From: Williamsia limnetica
Lineage (GTDB): Bacteria > Actinomycetota > Actinomycetes > Mycobacteriales > Mycobacteriaceae
DNA: 64,000 nt
NCBI RefSeq assembly: GCF_003217475.1
Contig: NZ_QJSP01000001.1
Coordinates: 310,001 to 374,000 of the forward strand
Reading direction: 5' to 3'
The notes beneath the pieces were generated by a model, which did not search any database, had not been told where the DNA came from, and saw only the letters and a list, made by a program, of their open reading frames with translations. The translations under genes were made by a program, and so were the position numbers. Each line of letters starts with the position of its first letter. Position 1 is the first letter of the stretch. Positions 55,748-64,000 of the stretch are shown here, in pieces.

Positions 55748-56473
55748 GTGAAAAGAGGCGGCCGACTCACCCGGCGCACAGCGGTGATCCGGGCCTTGCT
55801 CGGACTCGTGGTGGTGCTGGCCGTGCTGTTGTGCGCTTACCTGATTCCGGTGCCGTCGGTCGCACGCCTGAGAGATTGGGCGGATTCGTTCGGACCGGGA
55901 TTCGTGTGGATGTTCTTCATCGGCTACGCCATCATCGCGATCTTCCCGGTGCCGCGGTCCGCGTTCACGGTTGCGTCCGGGGTGCTGTTCGGCCCAGCGG
56001 TCGGGTTCGTCGGTGCGATGCTCGCGACAACCTTTGCCGCCATCATGGCATTTGTGCTGGTCCGCCGCTTCGGCAGGAAGATTGCGCGGCCTTATCTGCA
56101 GCACCCGGCGGCACGGGCGGTCGAGTTGCGCATGGAGCACCGGGGGTGGCTCGCGGTCGGCTCACTGCGACTGATCGCGGCGTTCCCGTTTTCCGTCACC
56201 AACTACGTGGCAGCGCTCTCCTCGATCAAGTTCGTCCCGTATGCGCTCGCCACCGTCATCGGCGTCATGCCGGGCACGGCTGCGATCGTCATCCTCGGGA
56301 ACGCCCTCGCCGGCGAGGGCAGTGCGGGCGCACTCGCGCTGTCGGCGTCGTTGTTCAGCCTCGGGGTGATCGGTTTGATCCTCGACGCGCGACTCGGTGT
56401 ACCGAAAACCGCTGATGACGATGCGGCCAACGCCGACGAACCGACCGATGAACTCTCGCCCCGCGCGAGCTGA
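55748..56473 (+). CDS. TVP38/TMEM64 (DedA-like) membrane protein
   Basis: The 241-aa protein has the SNARE-associated/DedA-like domain: a first helix near residues 12-34, then FPVPRSAFTVASGVLFGPAVGFVGAMLATT, a conserved loop RRFGRKIARPYL, and FPFSVTNYVAALSSIKF followed by further helices. Such proteins are implicated in lipid scrambling or envelope homeostasis; the exact role here is unknown. It ends in an acidic tail. It is divergent from mutA across about 200 bases, in which I see no further gene. Confidence 0.87.
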   Translation: MKRGGRLTRRTAVIRALLGLVVVLAVLLCAYLIPVPSVARLRDWADSFGPGFVWMFFIGYAIIAIFPVPRSAFTVASGVLFGPAVGFVGAMLATTFAAIMAFVLVRRFGRKIARPYLQHPAARAVELRMEHRGWLAVGSLRLIAAFPFSVTNYVAALSSIKFVPYALATVIGVMPGTAAIVILGNALAGEGSAGALALSASLFSLGVIGLILDARLGVPKTADDDAANADEPTDELSPRAS

Positions 56474-56566
56474 CCGCCTGCGAGCGTCCGCGTGGGCGCC
56501 CATGGCGATCGAGTTGAACTGTGCGAAAGCCTCTGGACTGGATTTCTTGAATTAAAGCTATAGAAC

Positions 56567-56584
56567 TTGATACCTTGCTATCAA
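56567..56584. promoter_or_regulatory. inverted repeat, candidate operator of the HTH gene
   Basis: TTGATA-CCTTGC-TATCAA lies about 30 bases before the ATG at 56615, inside a conspicuously AT-rich stretch (about 56545-56600) that contrasts with the surrounding GC-rich DNA. Confidence 0.6.
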
Positions 56585-56614
56585 CCTTAAATCCTTGAGG
56601 GCGAGGTAGTTCCT

Positions 56615-57193
56615 ATGTTCGTGATGACGATCGATCAGCAACACAGCCGACGAGACTCCGACCGAGTGCCCGACGCCTTCGCAGCGCTGACAGGCGTGCG
56701 GACCCTGCGGACGTTCGACCGCACGGCCGGCGACGAATTCCAGGCCGTCCTCGAATCCGCGGCAGCTGTCATCGACGTCGTCGCCATTCTCATCGAACTC
56801 GGCAACTGGAGCATCGGAATCGGGATCGGTGAGGTCGACATGCCCCTTCCCGAGCAGACCCGCGCCGGGCGCGGAACGGCATTCGAACGAGCCCGAACGG
56901 CAGTCACCACCGCCAAGCGCAACCCTCAACCGGTCGCGGTCGTCGGGCCGGACCAGGACACCTCTGTAGCTGCGCAGACCGCCGCTCGACTGCTCGCCCT
57001 CATCATCGGTGAACGCTCGGAAGCCGGCCATGCAGCGGTCCGCGAGATGCGGCGAACCCGGACACAGTCAGAGGCTGCTGCCACACTCGGCGTCACACCA
57101 CAGGCGATGTCCCAACGACTTCGCGCAGCCAACTGGCACCTCGAGGAGGACACCCGGATGCTCGCCACTCGACTTCTGGCGGCCGCGCGATGA
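56615..57193 (+). CDS. SatD-like protein with C-terminal helix-turn-helix
   Basis: The 192-aa protein has an N-terminal SatD-like region with TAGDEFQAVLE (GDEFQ at residues 39-43) and WSIGIGIGEV (about 65-74), a layout that recalls degenerate nucleotide-cyclase/GGDEF folds. The C-terminus has a helix-turn-helix, TQSEAAATLGVTPQAMSQRL (about 150-169). No membrane helix is seen. It is a likely transcriptional regulator that binds the inverted repeat upstream, which is inference. Its stop overlaps the next gene by four bases (ATGA). Confidence 0.75.
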   Translation: MFVMTIDQQHSRRDSDRVPDAFAALTGVRTLRTFDRTAGDEFQAVLESAAAVIDVVAILIELGNWSIGIGIGEVDMPLPEQTRAGRGTAFERARTAVTTAKRNPQPVAVVGPDQDTSVAAQTAARLLALIIGERSEAGHAAVREMRRTRTQSEAAATLGVTPQAMSQRLRAANWHLEEDTRMLATRLLAAAR

Positions 57194-57756
57194 TCGTTGC
57201 GGCTCTCATCGTGCTCGCTGCGGTAGCCGCCGCACCGGTGGCGCTCATCAGGTTCGTCCATGGCCACCAGGCGTGGCGAACCTACGCAGCTGCAGGGCTG
57301 GTACTGGGTCTGCTCGGTGCAACGACCGTCCTGACCCTGGTCAGCGGCCCCGCCAAAGACTTCGGCGCTGTGCTCACCCATATCTTGGTGGCGACCGCCG
57401 CGATCACCGGCGGTACTGCAATGGTGCGCGGTTCGCTGCTCATCGGCGGCATCGAACCCTGGCAACTCGACACCCCGCCACCGGCGCCTGATCCCTCGGA
57501 GCCCGCAGCCGGTCAACCACTTCCCACCCCGCTGCGCGGGGGCCGGGTCATCGGCTACCTCGAACGACTAGTGGTGGTCGCGGCGCTCGGGCTCAACTGG
57601 CCCGAAGCCATCGCCGTCGTGCTGGCGGTCAAGGGTCTCGGACGCTACCCGGAACTTCGCGAGCCCGGCGCCGCCGAACAGTTCATCATCGGCACCCTGG
57701 CGTCCGTGGTCTGGGCGGCAGCCGTCGCGGGCACCGGATATCTACTACTGCACTGA
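57190..57756 (+). CDS. membrane protein with DUF3307-like C-terminal motif
   Basis: The 188-aa protein has about five membrane helices. Its C-terminal region (VIGYLERLVVVAALGLNW, EAIAVVLAVKGLGRYPEL, AEQFIIGTLASVVWAA) resembles the tail of DUF3307 proteins that pair with SatD regulators in other bacteria. The middle has a Pro-rich loop of about 30 residues. Function unknown. Tight coupling to the SatD-like gene implies a shared process. Confidence 0.72.
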   Translation: MIVAALIVLAAVAAAPVALIRFVHGHQAWRTYAAAGLVLGLLGATTVLTLVSGPAKDFGAVLTHILVATAAITGGTAMVRGSLLIGGIEPWQLDTPPPAPDPSEPAAGQPLPTPLRGGRVIGYLERLVVVAALGLNWPEAIAVVLAVKGLGRYPELREPGAAEQFIIGTLASVVWAAAVAGTGYLLLH

Positions 57757-57780
57757 CCACCGTGCTCCCAGCTGCGTGTA

Positions 57781-58998
57781 CTACTGGGGGTCGCTCTGGG
57801 GTTCAGGCGGCGTCTGCCATCCGGGAGCCGCGGGCGAATTGTACGGTTCCTTCTCCAGAGCCGCGTCCGAGCGGCGTGCCGACAGCGGCGGCTGATCCGC
57901 CACGGGGGTCCTGGCCACCGCTTCCGCGTCCGCCACCGCCTGTGCCACTTTCGGATCCGCCGCGGTCTCGAACCAGTCCGCGATATCGGATTCGTCGACC
58001 TCGGTGGTCCCGTCGTCGGCAGGGGCCTCGTACCTGAAGACGCCGTCGTCGGATTGGACGCCGAATGATTTCGCGAAGCCCTGGAGTGCGGAACCGAAGT
58101 CACTCGGGACCACCCACACCTTGCTGGCCTCACCCTTCGCCATCTCCGGCAACTGCTGCAAGTATTGGTAAGCGAGAAGTTCCGGGGTCGGTCTCGCCGC
58201 CTTGATCGCCGCGAAGACCTTCTGGATCGATTTGGCCTCACCCTGCGCTCGCAGATATTGCGCTGCACGGTCACCCTGCGCCTGCAGGATGCGCGACTGC
58301 CGGTCACCTTCTGCATTGAGGATTGCGGCCTGTTTCGCGCCTTCGGCGTACAGGATCTGGCTTTGCTTGTTGCCCTCTGCGGTCTTGATCGCGGACTCGC
58401 GCTGGCCTTCTGCAGTCAAAATCGTGGCCCGCTTCTCGCGATCGGCCTTCATCTGCTTTTCCATCGATTCCTGGATGGAAGGGGGCGGCAGGATGCTCTT
58501 GAGTTCCACTCGTGCCACGCGCAGACCCCAACGGCCGGTCGCCTCGTCGAGCACGCCGCGGAGCTGGGCGTTGATCGAGTCACGCGAAGTCAGGGTCTCT
58601 TCGAGGGTCATGCCGCCCACCACGTTGCGAAGTGTCGTGGTGGCCAGCTGTTCGACACCGACGATGTAGTCGTTGATCTCGTACACCGCGAAATGGGGTG
58701 TTGTCACCTGGAAGTACACGACGGTATCGATGAGCACGGTGAGATTGTCCTCGGTGATCACCGGCTGTGGCGCGAACGAGACAACACGCTCACGCAGGTC
58801 GATGCGGGCACGGATGCGATCGACGAACGGCACCAGCAACGTCAGCTGGCCGGATACGGTCTTCGTGTACCGACCGAGCCGCTCGATCACTGCAGCCTCT
58901 GCTTGTGGGATCAGGGCCACGGACTTCGCCAGGATCACCGCCACCAGCAGTACCAGCACGATGATGACAATCAGGCCGACCAACATTGCGTCGCTCAT
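57781..58998 (-). CDS. SPFH-domain protein (stomatin/QmcA-like)
   Basis: The 405-aa protein has one N-terminal membrane helix (about residues 5-28), an SPFH/band-7 domain (VALIPQAEAAVIERLGRYTKTV to about 200), and a long coiled coil (about 185-265) with repeated AEG motifs. A Glu/Pro-rich tail follows. Such proteins form membrane cages that organise microdomains or proteases. It corresponds to Rv1488. Its ATG overlaps the NfeD stop (ATGA), the usual NfeD-SPFH pair. Confidence 0.92.
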   Translation of the reverse strand: MSDAMLVGLIVIIVLVLLVAVILAKSVALIPQAEAAVIERLGRYTKTVSGQLTLLVPFVDRIRARIDLRERVVSFAPQPVITEDNLTVLIDTVVYFQVTTPHFAVYEINDYIVGVEQLATTTLRNVVGGMTLEETLTSRDSINAQLRGVLDEATGRWGLRVARVELKSILPPPSIQESMEKQMKADREKRATILTAEGQRESAIKTAEGNKQSQILYAEGAKQAAILNAEGDRQSRILQAQGDRAAQYLRAQGEAKSIQKVFAAIKAARPTPELLAYQYLQQLPEMAKGEASKVWVVPSDFGSALQGFAKSFGVQSDDGVFRYEAPADDGTTEVDESDIADWFETAADPKVAQAVADAEAVARTPVADQPPLSARRSDAALEKEPYNSPAAPGWQTPPEPQSDPQ

Positions 58999-59423
58999 CC
59001 TTTCCACACGACGGCGGTGGCGCCGTCGATCTCCAGTACGGTCACTGCTTCACCTTCGTCGAATCGATCACCCGGATGGGCGGCACGCGCCGACCAGACG
59101 CCGCCGCTGAATTTCACCTGACCACCGTCTTCGGTGATCGCCGAGACCACCACCCCGTGCTGACCGACCAGGGCTTCGGTGTTGGTCGCCAGGCGCGGCC
59201 GACTGAACATGTGGCGTTTTGCGACAGGCCGAACCGTGAACAACAAAAGCAGGGATACGACGGCGAACACGACCCCGTCCACCCACAGAGGCGGATCGAA
59301 CACAGCGCTGACGCCGGCCGCCGACAAGGCACCGCCGGCGAGCATGAGAAGGATCAGATCGCCGCTGAGTGCTTCAGCCCCGATCAAGACCAATCCGGCT
59401 ACGAGCCATAACAGTGCTCCCAT
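58995..59423 (-). CDS. NfeD-family membrane protein (short form)
   Basis: The 142-aa protein has two or three N-terminal helices (LLWLVAGLVLIGAEALSG, DGVVFAVVSLLLLFTV) and a C-terminal OB-fold (VGQHGVVVSAITEDGGQVKFSGGVWSARA), the standard short NfeD layout without a ClpP-like protease domain. It functions with SPFH partners such as the one coupled downstream. The start may be leaderless: CAGACT lies six bases before the ATG. Confidence 0.9.
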   Translation of the reverse strand: MGALLWLVAGLVLIGAEALSGDLILLMLAGGALSAAGVSAVFDPPLWVDGVVFAVVSLLLLFTVRPVAKRHMFSRPRLATNTEALVGQHGVVVSAITEDGGQVKFSGGVWSARAAHPGDRFDEGEAVTVLEIDGATAVVWKG

Positions 59424-59444
59424 ACTTCGAGTCTGCCATGCCCG

Positions 59445-60278
59445 TCATTCTGCGGCCGTGACGAAATCGAGCAGCTCCTCGACCGCCCGGATCAGCGGCA
59501 CCTCCACGTCGCGAAAGCTGGAGACCGCATTGTTGACCCTGCGCCACCCGTCCCGAGGTGTCCCCCAACCCAACTCCACGCACACGCCAGTTTTCCAATC
59601 GGTCCCGCGGGGAATTCTCGGCCAGGCCTTGATCCCGACCGCGGCAGGCTTCACCGCTTCCCAGACGTCGATGTAGGGGTGCCCGCAGACGAGCACATGC
59701 TCACCGACCCGCTCCGTGAGCCGGGATTCCTTGGATCCGGCGACCAGGTGATCGACGAGGATCCCTGCGCGCCGGGTGGGGCCCGGCTCGAACTCGGCGA
59801 GGGCCTCATCGAGATTGTCGAGCCCGTCGAGGCTGGCGACCACCACGCCCTCGACCCGCAGGTCGTCACCCCAGATCCGCTCCATGAGCGAGGCGTCGTG
59901 CACGCCCTCCACGAAGAGCCGACTCGCCCGCGCGACACGCGCGCGCTGCCCGGCAACGGTCCGCGATCCGGATGCGGTCCTGGTCGGCGCAGCAGGTGCT
60001 CTGGGCACCGGCTTGGTCAGGGTGACCGGGGCACCATCGATGAGGAACGCCGCGGGCCGCAGCGCGAAGATCCGGGTCAGCCCACGGCGGTCTTCCAGAC
60101 GGACGAACTCACCGTCGTAGCTGCGTTCGAATCCGACCACGGCGCCGCAAAAACCGGAGGCGGCATCTTCGACCACCAGGTCACGTTCGGCAACGACCTC
60201 GGGGGTCGCCGGGCGGGAGCTGCGACGGGGCCCGGAGAGCACATCTCGGCCGTAGCGATCAGAGCCATTGCTGTTCAC
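59445..60278 (-). CDS. DUF3097-family protein
   Basis: The 277-aa protein matches DUF3097. Conserved stretches include GFCGAVVGFERSYDGEFVRLEDR, ARASRLFVEGVHDASLMERIWGDDLR, GEHVLVCGHPYIDVWEAVKPAAVGI and the GTDWKTGVCVELGW end. The segment with VEGVHDA and ILVDHLVAGS resembles a TOPRIM-like or nuclease core, though this is uncertain. The GTG at 60278 follows TAACGT by seven bases; the longer frame to 60521 overlaps the divergent gene and is rejected. Confidence 0.85.
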   Translation of the reverse strand: MNSNGSDRYGRDVLSGPRRSSRPATPEVVAERDLVVEDAASGFCGAVVGFERSYDGEFVRLEDRRGLTRIFALRPAAFLIDGAPVTLTKPVPRAPAAPTRTASGSRTVAGQRARVARASRLFVEGVHDASLMERIWGDDLRVEGVVVASLDGLDNLDEALAEFEPGPTRRAGILVDHLVAGSKESRLTERVGEHVLVCGHPYIDVWEAVKPAAVGIKAWPRIPRGTDWKTGVCVELGWGTPRDGWRRVNNAVSSFRDVEVPLIRAVEELLDFVTAAE

Positions 60279-60285
60279 CGCAACA

Positions 60286-60291
60286 ACGTTA
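60286..60291 (-). promoter_or_regulatory. -10 element of leaderless DUF3097-gene promoter
   Basis: TAACGT on the minus strand, seven bases before GTG 60278. Confidence 0.55.
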
Positions 60292-60380
60292 GGGCTCCGC
60301 GACTTGGCGCGGCACATGCCACGCCGTGGATCGGGTTTCGGCGCTAGAGTGGCCCGGAGAAAACGGGACAAAGGGAATGG

Positions 60381-61196
60381 ATGACTGACACGGGAACCGA
60401 GTATCCGAGCGACGCCCAGGGCCTCAGTGGCGCTCTGGGTGCGTGGGGTGCTGCGTGGCAGTCGGGTCGCTGCTCGCCGGACGACGTCCTCGACGTGTTG
60501 AGTTGGTGGAGTTCGAGGCATCGCGTGATTCCCGCGGACAGAGCTGCTGCACAGGAACTCTCGCTCGATGCCGGCGGCGAGGAGAGCGACGCGCTGCTGA
60601 GGTTGATACGGGCGGGATCACCGAACGGCCTCGCCGTCCTGCTCGTGGCACCCGGCGACATGCTCGGCCTTCCCCCTCGGAGCCCGGTGACCACTGCGGC
60701 GCTTGACACCGGTGAGCTCCTCGTCGTCCCGGGCCACTACGCACTGGTCCCCCGCCGCCTCGATCGGTACACCGTCGGATGGGGTGCCCACACCCTCGAG
60801 ACGCCCATGGTTCCCGTCACGATGCCCCTCGGTGAGGTGGAATACGAACTGCGCGAGAGTATCCGCTCAGCTGCTGAAATCCTCGGAGACCTGCGATTGC
60901 CCAGATCGGCACCGCTTCCTGACCCGCGCGCCAAGGTGGCGGAACTCACCCGCCTCGCCGCCACGCAGTTGCCGCCGAATGTCAACACCCGCGCCGAACG
61001 CATCCTCGAACAGGCCGCCCACGTCGCGGCCATCCTTGCGGTCGCTGCTGCAGCCGCGCCGGACTTCGGGATCAATGCCGCCGGGCAACACACCGGCGAC
61101 GGGGCCCTCAGAGAACTGGGCAGGACCGTACGAGTGGCGCGGATGAGCGCGACCAACGCAGTGATCTCAGAACTGTTGCACGGCAACAAGGTTTGA
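60381..61196 (+). CDS. conserved actinobacterial protein of unknown function (Rv1486c-like)
   Basis: I do not recognise a catalytic motif in this 271-aa protein. The N-terminal two thirds are mixed alpha/beta (GLAVLLVAPGDMLGLPPRS, LVVPGHYALVPRRLDRYTVGW). The C-terminal third is helical with an Ala-rich stretch (AHVAAILAVAAAAAPDFG). Its place beside hemH matches Rv1486c. An AAGGGA site precedes the ATG by about five bases and a TAGAGT -10 lies at 60345-60350, so unlike its neighbours it has a short leader. It converges on hemH. Confidence 0.8.
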   Translation: MTDTGTEYPSDAQGLSGALGAWGAAWQSGRCSPDDVLDVLSWWSSRHRVIPADRAAAQELSLDAGGEESDALLRLIRAGSPNGLAVLLVAPGDMLGLPPRSPVTTAALDTGELLVVPGHYALVPRRLDRYTVGWGAHTLETPMVPVTMPLGEVEYELRESIRSAAEILGDLRLPRSAPLPDPRAKVAELTRLAATQLPPNVNTRAERILEQAAHVAAILAVAAAAAPDFGINAAGQHTGDGALRELGRTVRVARMSATNAVISELLHGNKV

Positions 61197-61215
61197 AAGC
61201 CCCGTCGGCGTGACC

Positions 61216-62262
61216 TCAGGCCGGTCTGCGGACCGGTTCACAACATCCGACCGCACACGGTGCACCGTTGTCGGTCATGCCCTGCCGGAAGGCCACGGGT
61301 CCCGCCAGCTGTTCGCCGATCAACTCCACGATCATCGTGATGAACCGCGGATCGGTGCCCACGGTCTTCGCTCGTGCATATCCCAGGCCCAGCTCGTTCG
61401 CCTTGTCCAGGCCCTCGTTGTCGAGATCCCAGACCACCTCGAGGTGGTCGGAGACGAACCCGATCGGACAGACGATGACGGCAAGAACACCCTGTGCTGC
61501 TACGTCGTCGAGGTGGTCGCAGATGTCCGGGTCCAGCCAAGGAATCCGGGCCGGCCCCGATCGGGACTGCCACACCTGGTCGAAGGACGAGAAGCCGGCC
61601 GCGGTCGCCGCGAGCCGGGATGCGTCTGCCACTTGACGGCTGTAGAGCCGTCCACCGTCCTGCGGTGGCCCGGCGGCCCGGTCGGCCGAGTCCGGGATCG
61701 AGTGCGCCGTGAAGATCAGCCGGGCCTCGTCTCGTAGTTCCGGCGGCAACTCTGCGCTTGCGGCGCGGATCGAATCAGCCCATGATGCCGTCATCGCCGG
61801 GTGGTCCCAGTACTGGGGTAGCTTGCGCAGCACCATCGAATCGGCCCTGTCGCCGAGTGCGTCCAGACCCCGCCGGATGTCCTCGTCGTACTGCCTGCAG
61901 CCCGAGTAACCACCCCACGCCGAGGTCGGGAACACCAGGACGCGGCGGTGACCGTCGGCGTAGATCTGCTCGAGCGTCTCCTCGATCATCGGATGCCAGT
62001 TCCGATTCCCGAAATACACCGGCAGGTCGATACCGACGCGGCCGAGTTCCGTCTCGAGCGAGCCGATCATCTGTTTGTTCAGCGCATTGATGGGCGACAC
62101 CCCACCGAAGTGGTGATAGTGCTCGGCCACCTCATCCAGACGCTCGGGCGGCACCCCGCGTCCGCGTGTCACGTTCTCCAGGAAGGGACGGACATCGGCG
62201 GGCTTGTCGGGCCCGCCGAAGGACAGCACCATGACGGCGTCGAATCCGCCCTCCACCGACAT
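61216..62262 (-). CDS. hemH: ferrochelatase HemH/CpfC (coproporphyrin type)
   Basis: HemH (348 aa) inserts iron into coproporphyrin III, as in other actinobacteria. Motifs include VMVLSFGGPDKPADVRPFLENV, the catalytic His in LIFTAHSIPDSAD, and PIGFVSDHLEVVWDLDNE. The C-terminus has clustered cysteines (APCAVGCCEP), which with the Cys of GYSGCRQY can bind the 2Fe-2S cluster known in mycobacterial enzymes. The ATG at 62262 lies eight bases after the inhA stop, so hemH is probably transcribed with fabG1-inhA. Confidence 0.95.
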   Translation of the reverse strand: MSVEGGFDAVMVLSFGGPDKPADVRPFLENVTRGRGVPPERLDEVAEHYHHFGGVSPINALNKQMIGSLETELGRVGIDLPVYFGNRNWHPMIEETLEQIYADGHRRVLVFPTSAWGGYSGCRQYDEDIRRGLDALGDRADSMVLRKLPQYWDHPAMTASWADSIRAASAELPPELRDEARLIFTAHSIPDSADRAAGPPQDGGRLYSRQVADASRLAATAAGFSSFDQVWQSRSGPARIPWLDPDICDHLDDVAAQGVLAVIVCPIGFVSDHLEVVWDLDNEGLDKANELGLGYARAKTVGTDPRFITMIVELIGEQLAGPVAFRQGMTDNGAPCAVGCCEPVRRPA

Positions 62263-62270
62263 CACCGGTG

Positions 62271-63095
62271 TCAGAACTCTTCCGGGAACCAGGTGTTGTG
62301 GCTGGCGCCGCCGTCGACGTAGACAATCGATCCGGTGGTGGCGGGCAGCCAATCCGAGAGCAACGCGCAGATCGACTTCGCGACCACGGTGGGGTCGTCC
62401 ACGTTCCAGCCGATGGGCGAAGCCCCGTCCCAGTATTCGTTGAGCTGGTTCAGTTTTTTCGCGTCGCCGGTCGCGGTCCCGGCGATGGCCTTCGCTGCCA
62501 GCGTCTTGATCGGCCCTGCCGCAACGAGATTGGACCGAATTCTCTTTGCGGCGCCGACCTCGCGAGCGACATAGCGGTTGACGGACTCGAGCGCGGCCTT
62601 CGCCACACCCATCCAGTTGTAGAACGGCATGGCCGTGCGTGGGTCGAAGTCCATTCCGACGATCGACCCGCCCTCGTTCATGGCGGGGAGCACCGCGCGC
62701 GCCAGCGCGGCATAACTCCAGGCCGACACCTGGAACGATTGCGCGGCGTCAGGACCAGGGCCTTCCAGGAAGGGCTTGGCCTCAGGGCCCATCAGGGTGC
62801 GGGGTGCAAATGCGATGGAGTGCAGCACACCGTCGATGCCTTCGGGTGCAACTTCTTTGAGACGATCGGCGAGCGTACCCAGATGGTCTTCGTTGGTGAT
62901 GTCGAGTTCCAGCGCGGGGGGTACCTCCTTGGGCAGGCGCTGGGCGATCCGGTCGATCAGTCGCAGCCGGTCGAATCCCGTGATGATCACGCGGGCACCT
63001 TGTTCCTGCGCCATGGCGGCGGCATGGAATGCGATCGAGGAATCAGTGATGATCCCGGTGACCAAAATCGTCTTACCGTCGAGAATCCCGCTCAA
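62271..63095 (-). CDS. inhA: enoyl-ACP reductase InhA
   Basis: InhA (274 aa) is the NADH-dependent enoyl reductase of FAS-II that elongates mycolic-acid precursors; in mycobacteria it is the target of isoniazid. [21 protein letters not shown] is the nucleotide-binding region, and the catalytic Tyr and Lys are in [14 protein letters not shown]. The start codon is TTG at 63095, six bases after a GAGGAG ribosome site, a rare start that may limit translation. It lies 60 bases after fabG1 in the same unit. The end carries a short extension ([10 protein letters not shown]). Confidence 0.95.
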   Translation of the reverse strand: MSGILDGKTILVTGIITDSSIAFHAAAMAQEQGARVIITGFDRLRLIDRIAQRLPKEVPPALELDITNEDHLGTLADRLKEVAPEGIDGVLHSIAFAPRTLMGPEAKPFLEGPGPDAAQSFQVSAWSYAALARAVLPAMNEGGSIVGMDFDPRTAMPFYNWMGVAKAALESVNRYVAREVGAAKRIRSNLVAAGPIKTLAAKAIAGTATGDAKKLNQLNEYWDGASPIGWNVDDPTVVAKSICALLSDWLPATTGSIVYVDGGASHNTWFPEEF

Positions 63096-63155
63096 TGTCT
63101 GCTCCTCGCAGTCGATCGAATCGTTGGTGTGTGCGCAGCCGGCGAGTCGCCGGGG

Positions 63156-63929
<774 letters not shown>

Positions 63930-64000
63930 TCAGGGCAGGCGCCGGTTGATGGCCACGGCGCTGATGACGGCGAGCAGCACCATCAGTGTTCCTGCGATCA
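63930..64000 (-). CDS. C-terminal end of a VWA-domain membrane protein (Rv1481-like), partial
   Basis: Only the last 23 codons are inside the window: a membrane helix (LMVLLAVISAVA) followed by INRRLP and the stop. That ending matches the C-terminus I recall for the BatA-like VWA protein Rv1481, which lies just upstream of fabG1 in M. tuberculosis. Everything else in the gene is off the right edge, so the call rests on the tail and position. Confidence 0.55.
   Translation of the reverse strand, partial: IAGTLMVLLAVISAVAINRRLP

Overview
The window is high-GC, gene-dense DNA from a mycolic-acid-making actinobacterium (order Mycobacteriales). The evidence is a complete Pup-proteasome locus, the mycothiol gene mshC, a fabG1-inhA-hemH block of the mycolic-acid type, and gene orders that match, from memory, two Mycobacterium tuberculosis blocks (about Rv2090-Rv2141c and about Rv1496 down to Rv1481). 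A Gordonia-like genus is my best guess, not proven. It looks like core chromosome. I see no insertion sequence, prophage, integrase or CRISPR array. No gene-free stretch exceeds 300 bases; the longest, about 200 bases, lies between mutA and the TVP38-family gene.

Layout. 1-2560: end of an alpha/beta hydrolase gene, a small 5'-3' exonuclease, and a DUF4333 membrane protein. 2695-13813: helicase helY, Tat translocase genes tatC and tatA, the DNA-damage regulators pafC and pafB, Pup ligase pafA, proteasome prcA and prcB, pup, and dop, all on the minus strand. 13946-19053: glycogen phosphorylase and an FHA-domain ABC transporter, placed between dop and the proteasome ATPase gene. 19216-30793: mpa, trmI, a RecB-like Fe-S nuclease, a thioesterase, hisG and hisE, a HAD phosphatase, an acyl-CoA-dehydrogenase-fold flavoprotein, and metH. 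30845-34959: a PAC2 protein and a nitrite reductase operon (unknown protein, nirB, nirD). 34974-45295: a mycothiol-linked module (mshC, SCO1664-type protein, DUF3090, phosphatase), uppP, an LppL-like lipoprotein, a DUF5703 protein, pyrD, a PEBP protein, an M20 peptidase and an MBL-fold protein. 45412-50249: tRNA-Leu(GAG), a membrane protein, an unusual SDR protein, DinB, MpaB and a nucleoside hydrolase. 50279-57756: methylmalonyl-CoA mutase with its GTPase, a TVP38 protein, and a SatD/DUF3307-like pair. 57781-64000: SPFH and NfeD proteins, DUF3097, an unknown protein, hemH, inhA, fabG1, and the C-terminal end of a VWA-type membrane protein.

How genes work together. Dop deamidates Pup, PafA ligates it to target lysines, Mpa unfolds the tagged protein and PrcAB degrades it; PafB and PafC control DNA-damage genes. 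NirBD reduces nitrite to ammonium, probably with the coupled upstream protein. MutAB with MeaB interconverts methylmalonyl-CoA and succinyl-CoA, and it shares a need for cobalamin with MetH. FabG1 and InhA are the two reductases of the FAS-II elongation cycle.

A recurrent signal is a -10 hexamer (TANNNT) placed 6 or 7 bases before an ATG or GTG start. At least 17 genes have it, which points to widespread leaderless transcription, and I used it to choose several starts. Gene function calls rest on recognised motifs and remembered family features; no database search was run.
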